The notes below the pieces were generated by a model that was not told the DNA's origin, searched no databases, and saw nothing but the letters and a program-made list of their open reading frames with translations. Of a DNA stretch of 64,000 nt, positions 24,813 to 33,477 are shown piece by piece. A program made the position numbers and the translations under genes. Location: positions 1 through 64,000 of the forward strand of contig JBDLIA010000009.1 of NCBI GenBank assembly GCA_039715185.1. Reading direction: 5' to 3'. Origin of the DNA: Gemmatimonadota bacterium. GTDB lineage: Bacteria; Gemmatimonadota; Gemmatimonadetes; Longimicrobiales; RSA9. Each line of letters starts with the position of its first letter. Within the stretch, counting starts at the first letter, position 1.

Positions 24813-25809
24813 ATGGGCGGGCGCATACGTGAGCGGCCACGCGGTTCGGGGCAGGGCGGCCGCCGACGCCGCGTTGTGGCCGGCCGAGCTGGCCTACCGC
24901 GGCGTCTCCGCCGCGCGGCGGGCGGCGTACCGACGGGGCCTCTTGCGGGCGCATGAGCCGCCGATCCCGGTGGTCTCGATCGGCAATCTGGTATTGGGCG
25001 GAGCGGGCAAGACGCCGGTGGCAGCCTACATCGTCCGCCTGCTCGGCGAGCTGGGCGCGCGACCGGCATTGGTCCACGGCGACTATGCGCGTGACGAGCC
25101 CGACCTCCACCGGCGCTGGAACCCCGATGCGCCCGTGATCGGTGACCCATCCCGCATCGCCGCGGTCCGGCGCGCGGCGCAGGCAGGGGCCGATGTTGCC
25201 GTGCTGGACGACGGCTTCCAACATCTGGCCCTGGCGCGCTCGCTGGATGTGGTACTCGTGCCGGCCGAGCGGTGGCAGGATGCCCCGCGCCTGCTGCCCC
25301 GGGGGCCGTGGAGGGAGCCGCCCGCGGCGCTGTCCCGCGCCGACTTCGTGGCGCTTACCCACCGGGGCGCCGACGAGCGAGCGTTGGCCGCGGCGCGTAG
25401 CGGAGTCGCCAGGGTGATCGGCGCGCCGCCGGGCGGCGACATCGTCATCGAGCCGGCAAGCTGGAGCCCCCTGGGAGCGCCCGACCAGACCACCGCCGAC
25501 GGACCGGCGGGGCCGGCCGTGGCCGTGTGCGCCATTGCGCACCCCGAGGGTTTTCGCAGCAGCGCCACCGCGGCCGGCTGCGTCGTGGCCGAACTGCTCG
25601 GCTACCGGGACCACCACGAATTCACGGAGCGAGACCTGGACGACATCGTCGCCGCCGCCTCGGGGCGCCCCGTGGTCACCACGGAAAAGGACGAAGGGAA
25701 GCTGGCCCGACTCGGCCAGCGCGTGCCCGTTTGGGTCCTGCGGGAGCGCGTACGGGTGCGGCGCGGATCGGCCGCGCTGGAAGACCTGCTGCGGCGGGTG
25801 GTGGGGTGA
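24793..25809 (+). CDS. lpxK: Tetraacyldisaccharide 4'-kinase
   Basis: 338 residues. P-loop SIGNLVLGGAGKTPVAAYIV (about 55-75) is the LpxK signature; further motifs are VLDDGFQHLALARSLDVVLV and, at the C-terminus, HHEFTERDL and VVTTEKDEGKL. It phosphorylates the 4' position of the lipid A disaccharide at the cytoplasmic face of the inner membrane. The start overlaps the preceding gene by 20 bases; ATG 24799 is an alternative. GTGA overlap with nadB. Confidence 0.94.
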   Translation: MPMSAAEWAGAYVSGHAVRGRAAADAALWPAELAYRGVSAARRAAYRRGLLRAHEPPIPVVSIGNLVLGGAGKTPVAAYIVRLLGELGARPALVHGDYARDEPDLHRRWNPDAPVIGDPSRIAAVRRAAQAGADVAVLDDGFQHLALARSLDVVLVPAERWQDAPRLLPRGPWREPPAALSRADFVALTHRGADERALAAARSGVARVIGAPPGGDIVIEPASWSPLGAPDQTTADGPAGPAVAVCAIAHPEGFRSSATAAGCVVAELLGYRDHHEFTERDLDDIVAAASGRPVVTTEKDEGKLARLGQRVPVWVLRERVRVRRGSAALEDLLRRVVG

Positions 25810-27359
25810 GCGAGCGGCGCGTGTTGGTCATCGGCAGCGGCGTCGCGGGCCTCAGCTTCGCCCTCAAGCTCGCGGATCACGCGCGCGTTACCCTGGTCAC
25901 CAAGAAGCACCGGGCCGAATCCAACACCAACTACGCGCAGGGAGGGATCGCCGCCGTCCTGGACCCTCTGGATTCGCCGGAGGACCACGTCCGCGACACG
26001 ATCGACGCCGGAGCCGGTCTGTGCCACGCCGAGGCCGTGGAGCGCCTGGTGCGGGAGGGGCCCGCCCGCGTCCGCGAGTTGATCGACTGGGGCGTAGAGT
26101 TCTCCCGCACTGGAGCCCGGCTGCATCTCGGCCGGGAGGGCGGCCACTCGCGCCGGCGCATCGTGCACGCTCTCGATCGCACCGGATGGGCCATAGAGAC
26201 GGCCCTGCTGGAGGCGGTGGCGGAGCATCCGGCCATCGAGGTTCTGGAGGATCACCTGGCGGTGGACCTGCTGGTCGCCGACGGACCGAAAGAGCGAAGC
26301 TGCCGCGGCTGCCTCGTCTACGATCGCATTGGTGGCACCACCGCCGCCGAGCGAGCGGACTATACGCTGCTGGCCACCGGCGGCGTCGGGCGCATCTACC
26401 GGCACACGACCAATCCCGCCATCGCCACCGGCGACGGTCTGGCCATGGCGTGGCGGGCGGGCGCACACGTGGCCAACCTCGAGTTCATCCAGTTCCATCC
26501 CACCGCGCTGTTCCCGGCGGAGGACAGGGCCGTGCTGATCTCGGAGGCGGTGCGCGGAGAGGGCGCGGAGCTGCTGAACATCGCGGGCCGGCCCTTGATG
26601 CAGCACCACCCGGGTGGCTCGCTCGCGACCCGCGACGTGGTCGCGCGCACCATCGACCTGGAGCTGAAGCGCACCGGCGAGCCTCACGTCCTCCTGGACG
26701 CGTCCCGAATCCCCAAGCGGACGCTGGAGGCCCGCTTCCCGAACATCGTGGCCGAGTGCGCCGCGCGCGGCCTGGACATGACCTCGGAGCCGATTCCGGT
26801 GGTGCCGGCGGCGCACTACTCGTGTGGCGGCGTGGCGACGGACGCCGACGGACGCACCAGCCTCGCGGGACTGTTCGCGGTGGGGGAGGTGGCGTTCACG
26901 GGCGTCCACGGGGCCAACAGGCTGGCGTCGAACTCGCTCCTCGAGGCGGTCGTATACAGCCACCGCGCCGCGCTCGCGGTCGCCGCCGGGCTCCCTCGCC
27001 ACGACACGGAGGACGATGGAGCGCCGGCCTCCGAAGACGTCGAGCCCGGCCCCGACGATGAGGACCGAGGACCCGTCGAGACGCGCATCCGGAGCGTCAT
27101 GTGGCGGGACGTGGGCATCGTCCGCGACGATCAGCATCTGGACACCGCGGCGGCGGCGCTGGAGGACATGGAGGCGGCCCCGGCGACGCTGGCCGGGCTG
27201 CGCGGATCCGGCCGCATCGAAGCGCGGAATCTGTTGCTGTCGGCCCGGCTGGTCGCCGACTGCGCGCGGCTCCGCAAGGAGAGCCGCGGTCTGCATTTCA
27301 ATCTCGACCATCCGGACCCCGACGCAGAGTTCGCCGCGGACACGGTGCTGCGCCCATGA
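25806..27359 (+). CDS. nadB: L-aspartate oxidase
   Basis: 517 residues from GTG 25806. FAD-binding N-terminus VLVIGSGVAGLSFALKL, then NYAQGGIAAVL, EGGHSRRRIVHALDRTG, FIQFHPTAL and the C-terminal flavin-contact GEVAFTGVHGANRLASNSLLE. It oxidises aspartate to iminoaspartate, first step of de novo NAD synthesis. The FAD domain is followed by an acidic, proline-containing insert (about 415-440) before the succinate dehydrogenase-like C-terminal helices. nadA and nadC are not in the window. ATGA overlap with rlmH. Confidence 0.94.
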   Translation: MSERRVLVIGSGVAGLSFALKLADHARVTLVTKKHRAESNTNYAQGGIAAVLDPLDSPEDHVRDTIDAGAGLCHAEAVERLVREGPARVRELIDWGVEFSRTGARLHLGREGGHSRRRIVHALDRTGWAIETALLEAVAEHPAIEVLEDHLAVDLLVADGPKERSCRGCLVYDRIGGTTAAERADYTLLATGGVGRIYRHTTNPAIATGDGLAMAWRAGAHVANLEFIQFHPTALFPAEDRAVLISEAVRGEGAELLNIAGRPLMQHHPGGSLATRDVVARTIDLELKRTGEPHVLLDASRIPKRTLEARFPNIVAECAARGLDMTSEPIPVVPAAHYSCGGVATDADGRTSLAGLFAVGEVAFTGVHGANRLASNSLLEAVVYSHRAALAVAAGLPRHDTEDDGAPASEDVEPGPDDEDRGPVETRIRSVMWRDVGIVRDDQHLDTAAAALEDMEAAPATLAGLRGSGRIEARNLLLSARLVADCARLRKESRGLHFNLDHPDPDAEFAADTVLRP

Positions 27360-27838
27360 AGTTGTGGATCGTAACCGTAGGGCGGCCGGGTGGGGGTCTG
27401 GCCGCGGCCATCGGCGCGTACGAGGCGCGCGCTGCTCGCTATTGGAAGCTCGAATCCGTAGAAGTGAAGGGAGGAGCGCCCGGGGGCAGGCGCTCCTCGA
27501 CCGACGTGCGGGAGGCGGAGGGTGCGAGAATTCTGGACCGCCTTCCCGAACACGCCGAGGTGATCGCGCTCACGCGCCAGGGCCTCGCGTGGAGCTCGCG
27601 CGATTTGGCCCGACACCTGGACGAGCGGCGCCTGAGCGGCCAGGAGGGGTCCGCGTTCGTGATCGGCGGCGCCGACGGGCTGGCGTCCGCTGTCCTCGAG
27701 AGGGCTCGCGTCCGCCTGTCTCTCTCGCCCATGACGTTGCCGCACGACCTGGCGCGGCTAGTGCTGATGGAGCAACTCTACCGCGCCGGGACCATTCTGC
27801 GCGGGGAGCCCTATCACAAGGGAGGGGAGGGGGCGTGA
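27356..27838 (+). CDS. rlmH: 23S rRNA pseudouridine1915 N3-methyltransferase (RlmH)
   Basis: 160 residues, normal for the SPOUT-family RlmH. Motifs are EVIALTRQGLAWSS, the SAM-binding knot FVIGGADGLASAV, and the C-terminal LSLSPMTLPHDLARLVLMEQLYRAGTILRGEPYHK, which is the family signature in position and order. It methylates the pseudouridine in helix 69 of 23S rRNA on 70S ribosomes. It overlaps nadB and bshC by four bases each. Confidence 0.94.
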   Translation: MKLWIVTVGRPGGGLAAAIGAYEARAARYWKLESVEVKGGAPGGRRSSTDVREAEGARILDRLPEHAEVIALTRQGLAWSSRDLARHLDERRLSGQEGSAFVIGGADGLASAVLERARVRLSLSPMTLPHDLARLVLMEQLYRAGTILRGEPYHKGGEGA

Positions 27839-29439
27839 GTCTGGAGATTCTGATCGGGCGCCCGAGTGCGAACGCCATCGTGGTCGACCACCTGGACAAC
27901 GCGCCCCGCGTGCGCGGCTTCCTCAGCCACGACCCGGGCGCGCTCGAAAGCTATGAGGCCAGGGCGGAGGACGTCGACCGCCGCTTCGGCGCCAACCGCG
28001 AGCACCTCGCCGGCATGCTCCGCGCTACCTCCGAGGGTTCTGCCGGGAAGCTCCGCGCGCTGGCGGACGGGACCGGTCTGGCGGTCACCACGGGGCATCA
28101 GGCCGGCCTTTTCGGGGGCCCGCTCATGGGCCTCTACAAGCTCCTGTCGACGGTCCGCTTGGCGCGGGATCTGGAGTCCGCGCTCGACCGCCCGGTGGCT
28201 CCCATCTTCTGGGTCGCGGCCGACGACCACGATTGGGACGAGGTAAGGCGGGCGACGCTCCTCACCCCCCAGAACGAGGTCGCCGAGATCGCCCTTCCGC
28301 CGGCCAGCCCGGACGCGCCGGCGCCGCCCATGTCGGAGCGGGTCCTGGGGCCAGAGGTCGACGACGCGCTGGAAGCGCTCGGTGCGCTCCTGCCGCCAAA
28401 CGACTTCCGCGATCGGCTCCTGGCGATGGTTCGCTCCGCTTACCGCCCGGACGCTACGGCCGCCGCCGCCTTCGGGGACCTCCTCGCGGAGTTGGTCGGG
28501 CGCTTCGACGTCCTGCTCGTCGACCCCAGCGACGCCACCGTTCGGGCCCGCGCCGCGCCCGTGCTACGAGACGAAATCGAGCACGCGGAAGCGCACGACC
28601 GGATCTTCGCCAACCGCTCCCGCGAGCTGCTCGACGCCGGCTACGGGGCGCAGATCCCCGTACTCGACGGCGGCACCGGCCTGCACTTCATGGGTCCGCT
28701 GGGGCGAGAGCGGGTCTTCATGGATGGGGACGGTTTTCGCCTGCGCGCATCCGGCACCCGGCTCGGCCGGGCGGAACTGCTCAGGGCCGCCGAAGAGCCC
28801 GGCCGCCTGACCGCCGGCGTGGGTCTCAGGCCGATCCTGGAGAGCGCGATCCTGCCCACCGTGGCGTACGTCGGCGGCCCCGCCGAGGTGGCTTACTTCG
28901 CGCAGATCGAGCCCCTGTTCGACGAGCACGGCGTAAGCCCGCAGGTGGTCGTGCCGCGCTACACCGTGACGCTCGTGGAGGCCAAGACCCGCAAGGTTCT
29001 GGACCGCTTCGGGCTGGCGCCGGGCGACTTCGACAGGCCCGCGCACGAAATCGGCGCCCGCATCCTCCGCGAAGAGCTACCCGAGGACGTACGGGACGCG
29101 TTGAAATCGCTGCGTGCCGCCCTGGGCCAGGGCTACGGCTCTCTATCGGAGGCCGCCGAACGCATCGACCCCACGCTGCGCGGGGCCATCGGCAGCGCCC
29201 GCAATTCGGCGCTCCACGGCGTCGGCGAACTGGAGAAGCGCATCGCCCAGCACTCGGACGCGCAGCGTGAAATAGGGCTTCAGCAGTTGCGTAAGGCCGA
29301 GATCAACCTGTTCCCCGCGGGTCGCCCCCAGGAGCGGATCCTCAACTCCTTCCAGTACCTGGCGCGCTACGGCGTGTCGCTTCTCGACGACGTGCTGGCG
29401 GCGATGGGGCCGCTGGTCGGCGCCGGGGTGGCCGGGTAG
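27835..29439 (+). CDS. bshC: BshC, putative cysteine-adding enzyme of bacillithiol synthesis
   Basis: 534 residues from GTG 27835; the frame is open upstream only as a shadow of nadB and rlmH. BshC family marks are TTGHQAGLFGGPLMGLYKLLS, PIFWVAADDHDWDEV, VLDGGTGLHFM, ILPTVAYVGGPAEVAYFAQ and a C-terminal coiled-coil ending in NLFPAGRPQERILN. In Bacillus it performs the last step of bacillithiol synthesis, adding Cys to GlcN-malate. bshA and bshB are not in the window. Bacillithiol use is thus suggested, not shown. Confidence 0.93.
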   Translation: MSLEILIGRPSANAIVVDHLDNAPRVRGFLSHDPGALESYEARAEDVDRRFGANREHLAGMLRATSEGSAGKLRALADGTGLAVTTGHQAGLFGGPLMGLYKLLSTVRLARDLESALDRPVAPIFWVAADDHDWDEVRRATLLTPQNEVAEIALPPASPDAPAPPMSERVLGPEVDDALEALGALLPPNDFRDRLLAMVRSAYRPDATAAAAFGDLLAELVGRFDVLLVDPSDATVRARAAPVLRDEIEHAEAHDRIFANRSRELLDAGYGAQIPVLDGGTGLHFMGPLGRERVFMDGDGFRLRASGTRLGRAELLRAAEEPGRLTAGVGLRPILESAILPTVAYVGGPAEVAYFAQIEPLFDEHGVSPQVVVPRYTVTLVEAKTRKVLDRFGLAPGDFDRPAHEIGARILREELPEDVRDALKSLRAALGQGYGSLSEAAERIDPTLRGAIGSARNSALHGVGELEKRIAQHSDAQREIGLQQLRKAEINLFPAGRPQERILNSFQYLARYGVSLLDDVLAAMGPLVGAGVAG

Positions 29440-29448
29440 CTTCGCCCC

Positions 29449-29727
29449 ATGGTGATGGCGGGGATCCTCCTGATAGCGTTGCTCATCCCGCTCCTGGCGG
29501 TGGTGCTGGACTCACCGCCGGCGCGCGCGTTGGCCTCACGCCTGGAGCGCGAAGGCGGCGACGGGCCGGACGCGGGTCCGCGCGTGGCGGCGTTGGAGGC
29601 GGAGGTCCAGCGGCTGGCCGACGAAGTGAGGCGCCTGGAGGAGGAGACGGATTTCCTTCATCGGCTGCTGGAAGAGCGTCCTCCCCCTCCGCATCTACCG
29701 GCCGGGGACTCGCCGGAGGGGGGCTGA
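29449..29727 (+). CDS. Small membrane protein with cytoplasmic coiled coil
   Basis: 92 residues from ATG 29449, nine bases after bshC. An N-terminal hydrophobic segment (about 3-20; AGILLIALLIPLLAVVL) is followed by a charged stretch and a heptad-like helix (about 45-78; VAALEAEVQRLADEVRRLEEE), then a Pro-rich tail. The layout recalls PspB-like single-pass proteins, but the sequence does not match well enough to name it. It lies between bshC and murJ in the same orientation. Confidence 0.65.
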   Translation: MVMAGILLIALLIPLLAVVLDSPPARALASRLEREGGDGPDAGPRVAALEAEVQRLADEVRRLEEETDFLHRLLEERPPPPHLPAGDSPEGG

Positions 29728-29728
29728 G

Positions 29729-31351
29729 CTGCCCACCTGCGCGCCTGGCTCCGGCGCCCCCAAGGTAGCCGCCGGAATCCTCCTGAGTCGCCTGTCCGGG
29801 CTGATCCGGCAGCGCATATTCGCTCACTTCTTCGGAACCGCTCCGGCCGCCGACGCCTTCCACACGGCGCTCCGGCTCCCAAACGTCCTGCAGAACCTCC
29901 TGGGCGAGGGGGTACTCAGCGCCTCTTTCATACCGGTATACGCCGAGGCCCTCGAGCAGGGTGACGAGGAGCGAGCCGGCCGCATCGCGGGGGCCATCTT
30001 CGCCCTGCTCCTGGCCGTGGCGGGAGCGGTCGCCCTCCTCGGGTTCGTGGCGGCCCCCATCCTGGTGCGCGTCCTCACCCCCGGCTTCACCGGCTTTCGC
30101 TACGACCTGACCGTGCGCCTCGTGCGCGTGCTGTTTCCGATGGCCGGGGTGCTGGTCCTCTCGGCCTGGGCACTGGGCGTGCTCAACAGCCACCGGAAAT
30201 TCTTCCTGTCGTATGTGGCTCCGGTCGCCTGGAACGCGGCCATGATCGTCACGCTCGCCGTGTTCGGGACCCGGTTGGCGCAAGGCTCGCTCGCGGTCGC
30301 GCTGGCGTGGGGAGCGCTGGTCGGCGGCGTGCTGCAGTTCCTCGTGCAGGTTCCCGCGGTGCTCCGGCTCGAGCCTTCGCTGCGGGTACGCTGGGACACG
30401 CGCCTGGCCGGCGTGCGGACCGCGGTGCGCAACGCGGGCCCGGCCATCATGGGCCGCGGCGTGGTCCAGTTGAGCGGCTACGTGGATCTGTTTCTGGCGT
30501 CATTTCTCGCGACCGGTTCGCTCGCGGCGCTCGGTTATGCTCAGACGCTCTACGTGCTACCGGTTAGCCTGTTCGGAATGTCGGTGGCCGCGGCCGAGCT
30601 GCCGGAGCTGGCCCGCGAACGAGGGGCCGGCTCGGAGGTGCTCAGGGCTCGGGTGAACGCGGGCCTCGAGCGCATGGCGTTCTACGTCGTCCCGTCCGTC
30701 GTGGCCTTCTTCGCGGTGGGCGATCAGGTCGTGGGGGCGCTCTACAGAACGGGCGATTTCGGGGTCGCGGAGACGCGCTGGGTGTGGGTCGTGCTCATGG
30801 GGTACGCCTTCGGGCTGCTCGCCTCGACCGGCACGCGGCTGTTCTCTTCGGCCTATTTCGCGCTGCACGACACGCGTACCCCGGCGGTGTTCGCCGGCGC
30901 CCGCGTGGCGTTCGCCGCCACCGCCGGCGTTCTGCTGATGGTCTGGCTCGAGCCGATCCAGGTCGCGGGACGATCGGTCGGCGGCTGGGGCTTCGCCGCC
31001 GGAGCCGGACCCACGGTGGGCGGGTACCCGCTGGGTGTCTTCGGACTGACCGCCGCCGCCGGAGCGGGCGCGTGGCTGGAATGGGTTCTTCTGCGCCGAC
31101 GCTTGGGTAGGCGGATCGGACGCGTGGCGCTGCCGGGGAGGCCGCTCGCCAGGATGGTCCTCGCCGCGGCGGTGGCGGCGCTGGCCGGGCGCGGCGTGGC
31201 CCACTGGGGTCCGACCGCCCACCCGCTCGTCACTTCGCTGGCCTCGCTGACGACGTTCGGGGTCGTGTATCTGGGGCTGGCGTGGGCGCTGGGGTTGGCG
31301 GAGGCGCGCGCGCTGTGGGCGGCCCGGCTCGGGTCCGGAACGTCCGACTAG
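29729..31351 (+). CDS. murJ: Lipid II flippase MurJ, probable CTG start
   Basis: The first ATG in this frame (30017) would remove about 96 residues that are clearly MurJ: SRLSGLIRQRIFAHFFGTAP, DAFHTALRLPNVLQNLLGEG and SASFIPVYAE. Upstream the frame is open only back to a TGA at 29627-29629, and it holds no ATG, GTG or TTG. The only plausible codon is CTG at 29729, preceded by GGAGGGGGG at a good distance. That gives 540 residues and a normal-length MurJ with about 14 membrane segments. It flips the peptidoglycan precursor across the inner membrane. A sequencing error near the start is the alternative. Confidence 0.88.
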   Translation: MPTCAPGSGAPKVAAGILLSRLSGLIRQRIFAHFFGTAPAADAFHTALRLPNVLQNLLGEGVLSASFIPVYAEALEQGDEERAGRIAGAIFALLLAVAGAVALLGFVAAPILVRVLTPGFTGFRYDLTVRLVRVLFPMAGVLVLSAWALGVLNSHRKFFLSYVAPVAWNAAMIVTLAVFGTRLAQGSLAVALAWGALVGGVLQFLVQVPAVLRLEPSLRVRWDTRLAGVRTAVRNAGPAIMGRGVVQLSGYVDLFLASFLATGSLAALGYAQTLYVLPVSLFGMSVAAAELPELARERGAGSEVLRARVNAGLERMAFYVVPSVVAFFAVGDQVVGALYRTGDFGVAETRWVWVVLMGYAFGLLASTGTRLFSSAYFALHDTRTPAVFAGARVAFAATAGVLLMVWLEPIQVAGRSVGGWGFAAGAGPTVGGYPLGVFGLTAAAGAGAWLEWVLLRRRLGRRIGRVALPGRPLARMVLAAAVAALAGRGVAHWGPTAHPLVTSLASLTTFGVVYLGLAWALGLAEARALWAARLGSGTSD

Positions 31352-31370
31352 CAGGGGGGTCGATGAGGGA

Positions 31371-33206
31371 GTGAGCGCAACCTTCGACCCCCGCGGAAAA
31401 AGCCTCCCGGCGCGCCCCGGGGTCTACCTGTTCAAGGACCGACGCGGACGCATCCTGTACGTGGGGAAGGCCAAGTCCCTACGGGCGCGCGTGCGCGGCC
31501 ATTTCAATTCTGAAAGCACCACCTCGGCCAAGAATCGACAGATGCTCGCGCGCGTGGCCGACGTCGAGACGATCGTCGTGGCGAGCGAGGCCGAAGCGCT
31601 TCTTCTGGAAGCGAACCTCATCAAGGCGCACCACCCCCGCTTCAACATCCAGCTCCGGGACGACAAGCGATACCCGTACGTGAAGGTCACGCTCGCCGAG
31701 CCCTTCCCGCGCGTCCTCGTCACCCGCCGGGTCGAGAACGACGGCGCGCGATACTTCGGGCCGTACACGGACGTGGGCGCCCTGCGCCACGCGCTGGAGG
31801 TCATCAAGCGGGCGCACACGGTGCGCAGCTGTCGCTACGCCCTGCCAACCGAGCGGCCCGCCCGGCCCTGTCTCGACCACCACATCGGCCGCTGCGAGGC
31901 GCCCTGCGTGGGGCTTCAGACGCAAGCGGAATACGGCCGCATGATCGCGGAGGTAGTGGACGTGCTGGGCGGCCGCACGGGCGGGGTTCGCGGCCGCGTG
32001 GAGGCGGAGATGCGGGAATCGGCCGAGCGGCTCGACTTCGAGCGCGCCGCGGAGCGTCGCGACGTCCTCCAGGGTCTGGCCGCCATCGAGCGGCGCCAGC
32101 GAGCGCTGGACGTGCGCGGGGGAGACGTCGATGCTCTGGGGGTCGCACGCGACGGGGAGCGCGCGGCCGCCGTCCGTCTCCGCGTACGGGGCGGCAAGCT
32201 GCTCGGCAGGGAGGTGGACTTCTTCGAGAACGCGGACGAAGTCGACTCCGGCGGAGTGCTCGCCGCCGCCGCCACGCGCTTTTATCTGGGCCGCGGAGAG
32301 CACGGCGTCGATGACCTGCCCCGTGAGATCCTCGCTCCCGAGGAGTTCGAGGACCGCGCGGCGCTGGAGGAGATCCTGAACGAGCGGGGGGGACGGCGCC
32401 TGCGCGTTCGCGTGCCCCAGCGTGGGGCCAAGACCCGGTTGGTTCACCTCGCCGCTCAGAACGCGCGTCACCTGCTGGAGGAGAGGGCCGTCCTGCGTCC
32501 CGACGTCGGCGAGCGCGCGGAGGACGTTCTCTACGAGCTTCAGGAAGCCCTCGACCTGAAGGTGGTCCCTCGCCGCATCGTTTGCTTCGACGTCTCCCAC
32601 ACGCAGGGCACCGAGGTCGTAGCGAGCGCCGTGACCTTCGAGAACGGCGCCCCGCGCAAGGCCGGCTACCGGCGCTTTCGGATCCGCGGCGACTGGGGCA
32701 ACGACGACCTCCGGTCCATGGCGGAGGTGGTCGAGCGTTACATGCGGCGGCGCCTCGAGGAGGACGACACGCTGCCCGATCTCATGCTGATAGATGGCGG
32801 CAAGGGTCAGCTCCGCGCCGCGCTGAAAGCCGCCGTCTCCGCGGGAGCGGCGGACGTCGAAGCCGTCGCCCTGGCGAAGCGCGAAGAAGAGATTCACCGA
32901 ACGGGGGGGAGGGCGCCCGTCCGCCTGGCCGTCAGAAACCCCGCGCTGCGCCTGCTTCAGCGTGCGCGCGACGAGGCCCACCGGTTCGCGCACGGATACA
33001 ATCGCCGTCTGCGCGGGAAGCGGACGCTCAGGAGCAGCCTGTCGGAGGTGCCCGGAATAGGCCCTGCGCGTCAGCGGGCGCTGCTGGTCCAGTTCGGTAG
33101 CGTGTCGGCGATCCGGGCCGCCGCCGAGCAGGACATCGCCGCCATACCTGGCATCTCGCCCACGCTGGCACGCACGCTGAAGAGTCACCTGGAGCGCTCC
33201 GGCTGA
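31371..33206 (+). CDS. uvrC: Excinuclease ABC subunit C
   Basis: 611 residues from GTG 31371. GIY-YIG nuclease at the N-terminus (GVYLFKDRRGRILYVGKAKSLRARV), a Cys-containing region (ARPCLDHHIGRCEAPC), a UVR motif (about 205-240), the RNase H-like second nuclease domain (CFDVSHTQGTEVVAS, then LMLIDGGKGQLRAAL) and two C-terminal helix-hairpin-helix motifs (SEVPGIGPARQRALL; IAAIPGISPTLARTL). It makes both incisions in nucleotide excision repair. uvrA and uvrB are not in the window. Confidence 0.97.
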   Translation: MSATFDPRGKSLPARPGVYLFKDRRGRILYVGKAKSLRARVRGHFNSESTTSAKNRQMLARVADVETIVVASEAEALLLEANLIKAHHPRFNIQLRDDKRYPYVKVTLAEPFPRVLVTRRVENDGARYFGPYTDVGALRHALEVIKRAHTVRSCRYALPTERPARPCLDHHIGRCEAPCVGLQTQAEYGRMIAEVVDVLGGRTGGVRGRVEAEMRESAERLDFERAAERRDVLQGLAAIERRQRALDVRGGDVDALGVARDGERAAAVRLRVRGGKLLGREVDFFENADEVDSGGVLAAAATRFYLGRGEHGVDDLPREILAPEEFEDRAALEEILNERGGRRLRVRVPQRGAKTRLVHLAAQNARHLLEERAVLRPDVGERAEDVLYELQEALDLKVVPRRIVCFDVSHTQGTEVVASAVTFENGAPRKAGYRRFRIRGDWGNDDLRSMAEVVERYMRRRLEEDDTLPDLMLIDGGKGQLRAALKAAVSAGAADVEAVALAKREEEIHRTGGRAPVRLAVRNPALRLLQRARDEAHRFAHGYNRRLRGKRTLRSSLSEVPGIGPARQRALLVQFGSVSAIRAAAEQDIAAIPGISPTLARTLKSHLERSG

Positions 33207-33245
33207 CCGCGCGGGCGCCGGGCTCGCGCGAACGCCTCGACCGGG

Positions 33246-33413
33246 CTAGTGTGCCGGCGCGGAAATCCCGTGTGCATCGAGGCGCGTGATGCGCCCGCGA
33301 GGCAAGGCGGAACGACGCGCCGTAGCTGTAGCTACGGCAAGGAGTTCCAACGCCGCATCCGCGGGATGCAGCGCGCGCCGAATGCCTACGGGACTTCTGC
33401 AACGGTACGCTAG
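33246..33413 (+). repeat. 168-bp palindromic repeat, copy B
   Basis: It starts and ends in CTAG, is 168 bp long, and differs from copy C at about 6 positions by eye (about 96% identity). The left arm pairs with the right arm over nearly the whole length, with a centre around GTAGCTGTAGCTAC. It lies between uvrC and larC. The reading frame that runs through it (with a Met-Met-Arg-Pro start) is shared with copy C but broken by a stop in copy A, so it is not coding. Confidence 0.9.
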
Positions 33414-33477
33414 GGTTGGCGCGCGTGAACCCGGTGGCGTGCGCCGTCAGCAGGACAGGAGTCAACTCACTCGATCA

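Noticed and set aside
30017-31351. murJ starting at the first ATG
   Set aside because: This would drop about 96 residues with the most conserved MurJ motifs; the CTG start explains them.
33286-33415. Conserved open frame (Met-Met-Arg-Pro start) shared by repeat copies B and C
   Set aside because: The same frame in copy A lacks the ATG and has a TGA, and the DNA is constrained as a palindrome, so it is not a protein gene.
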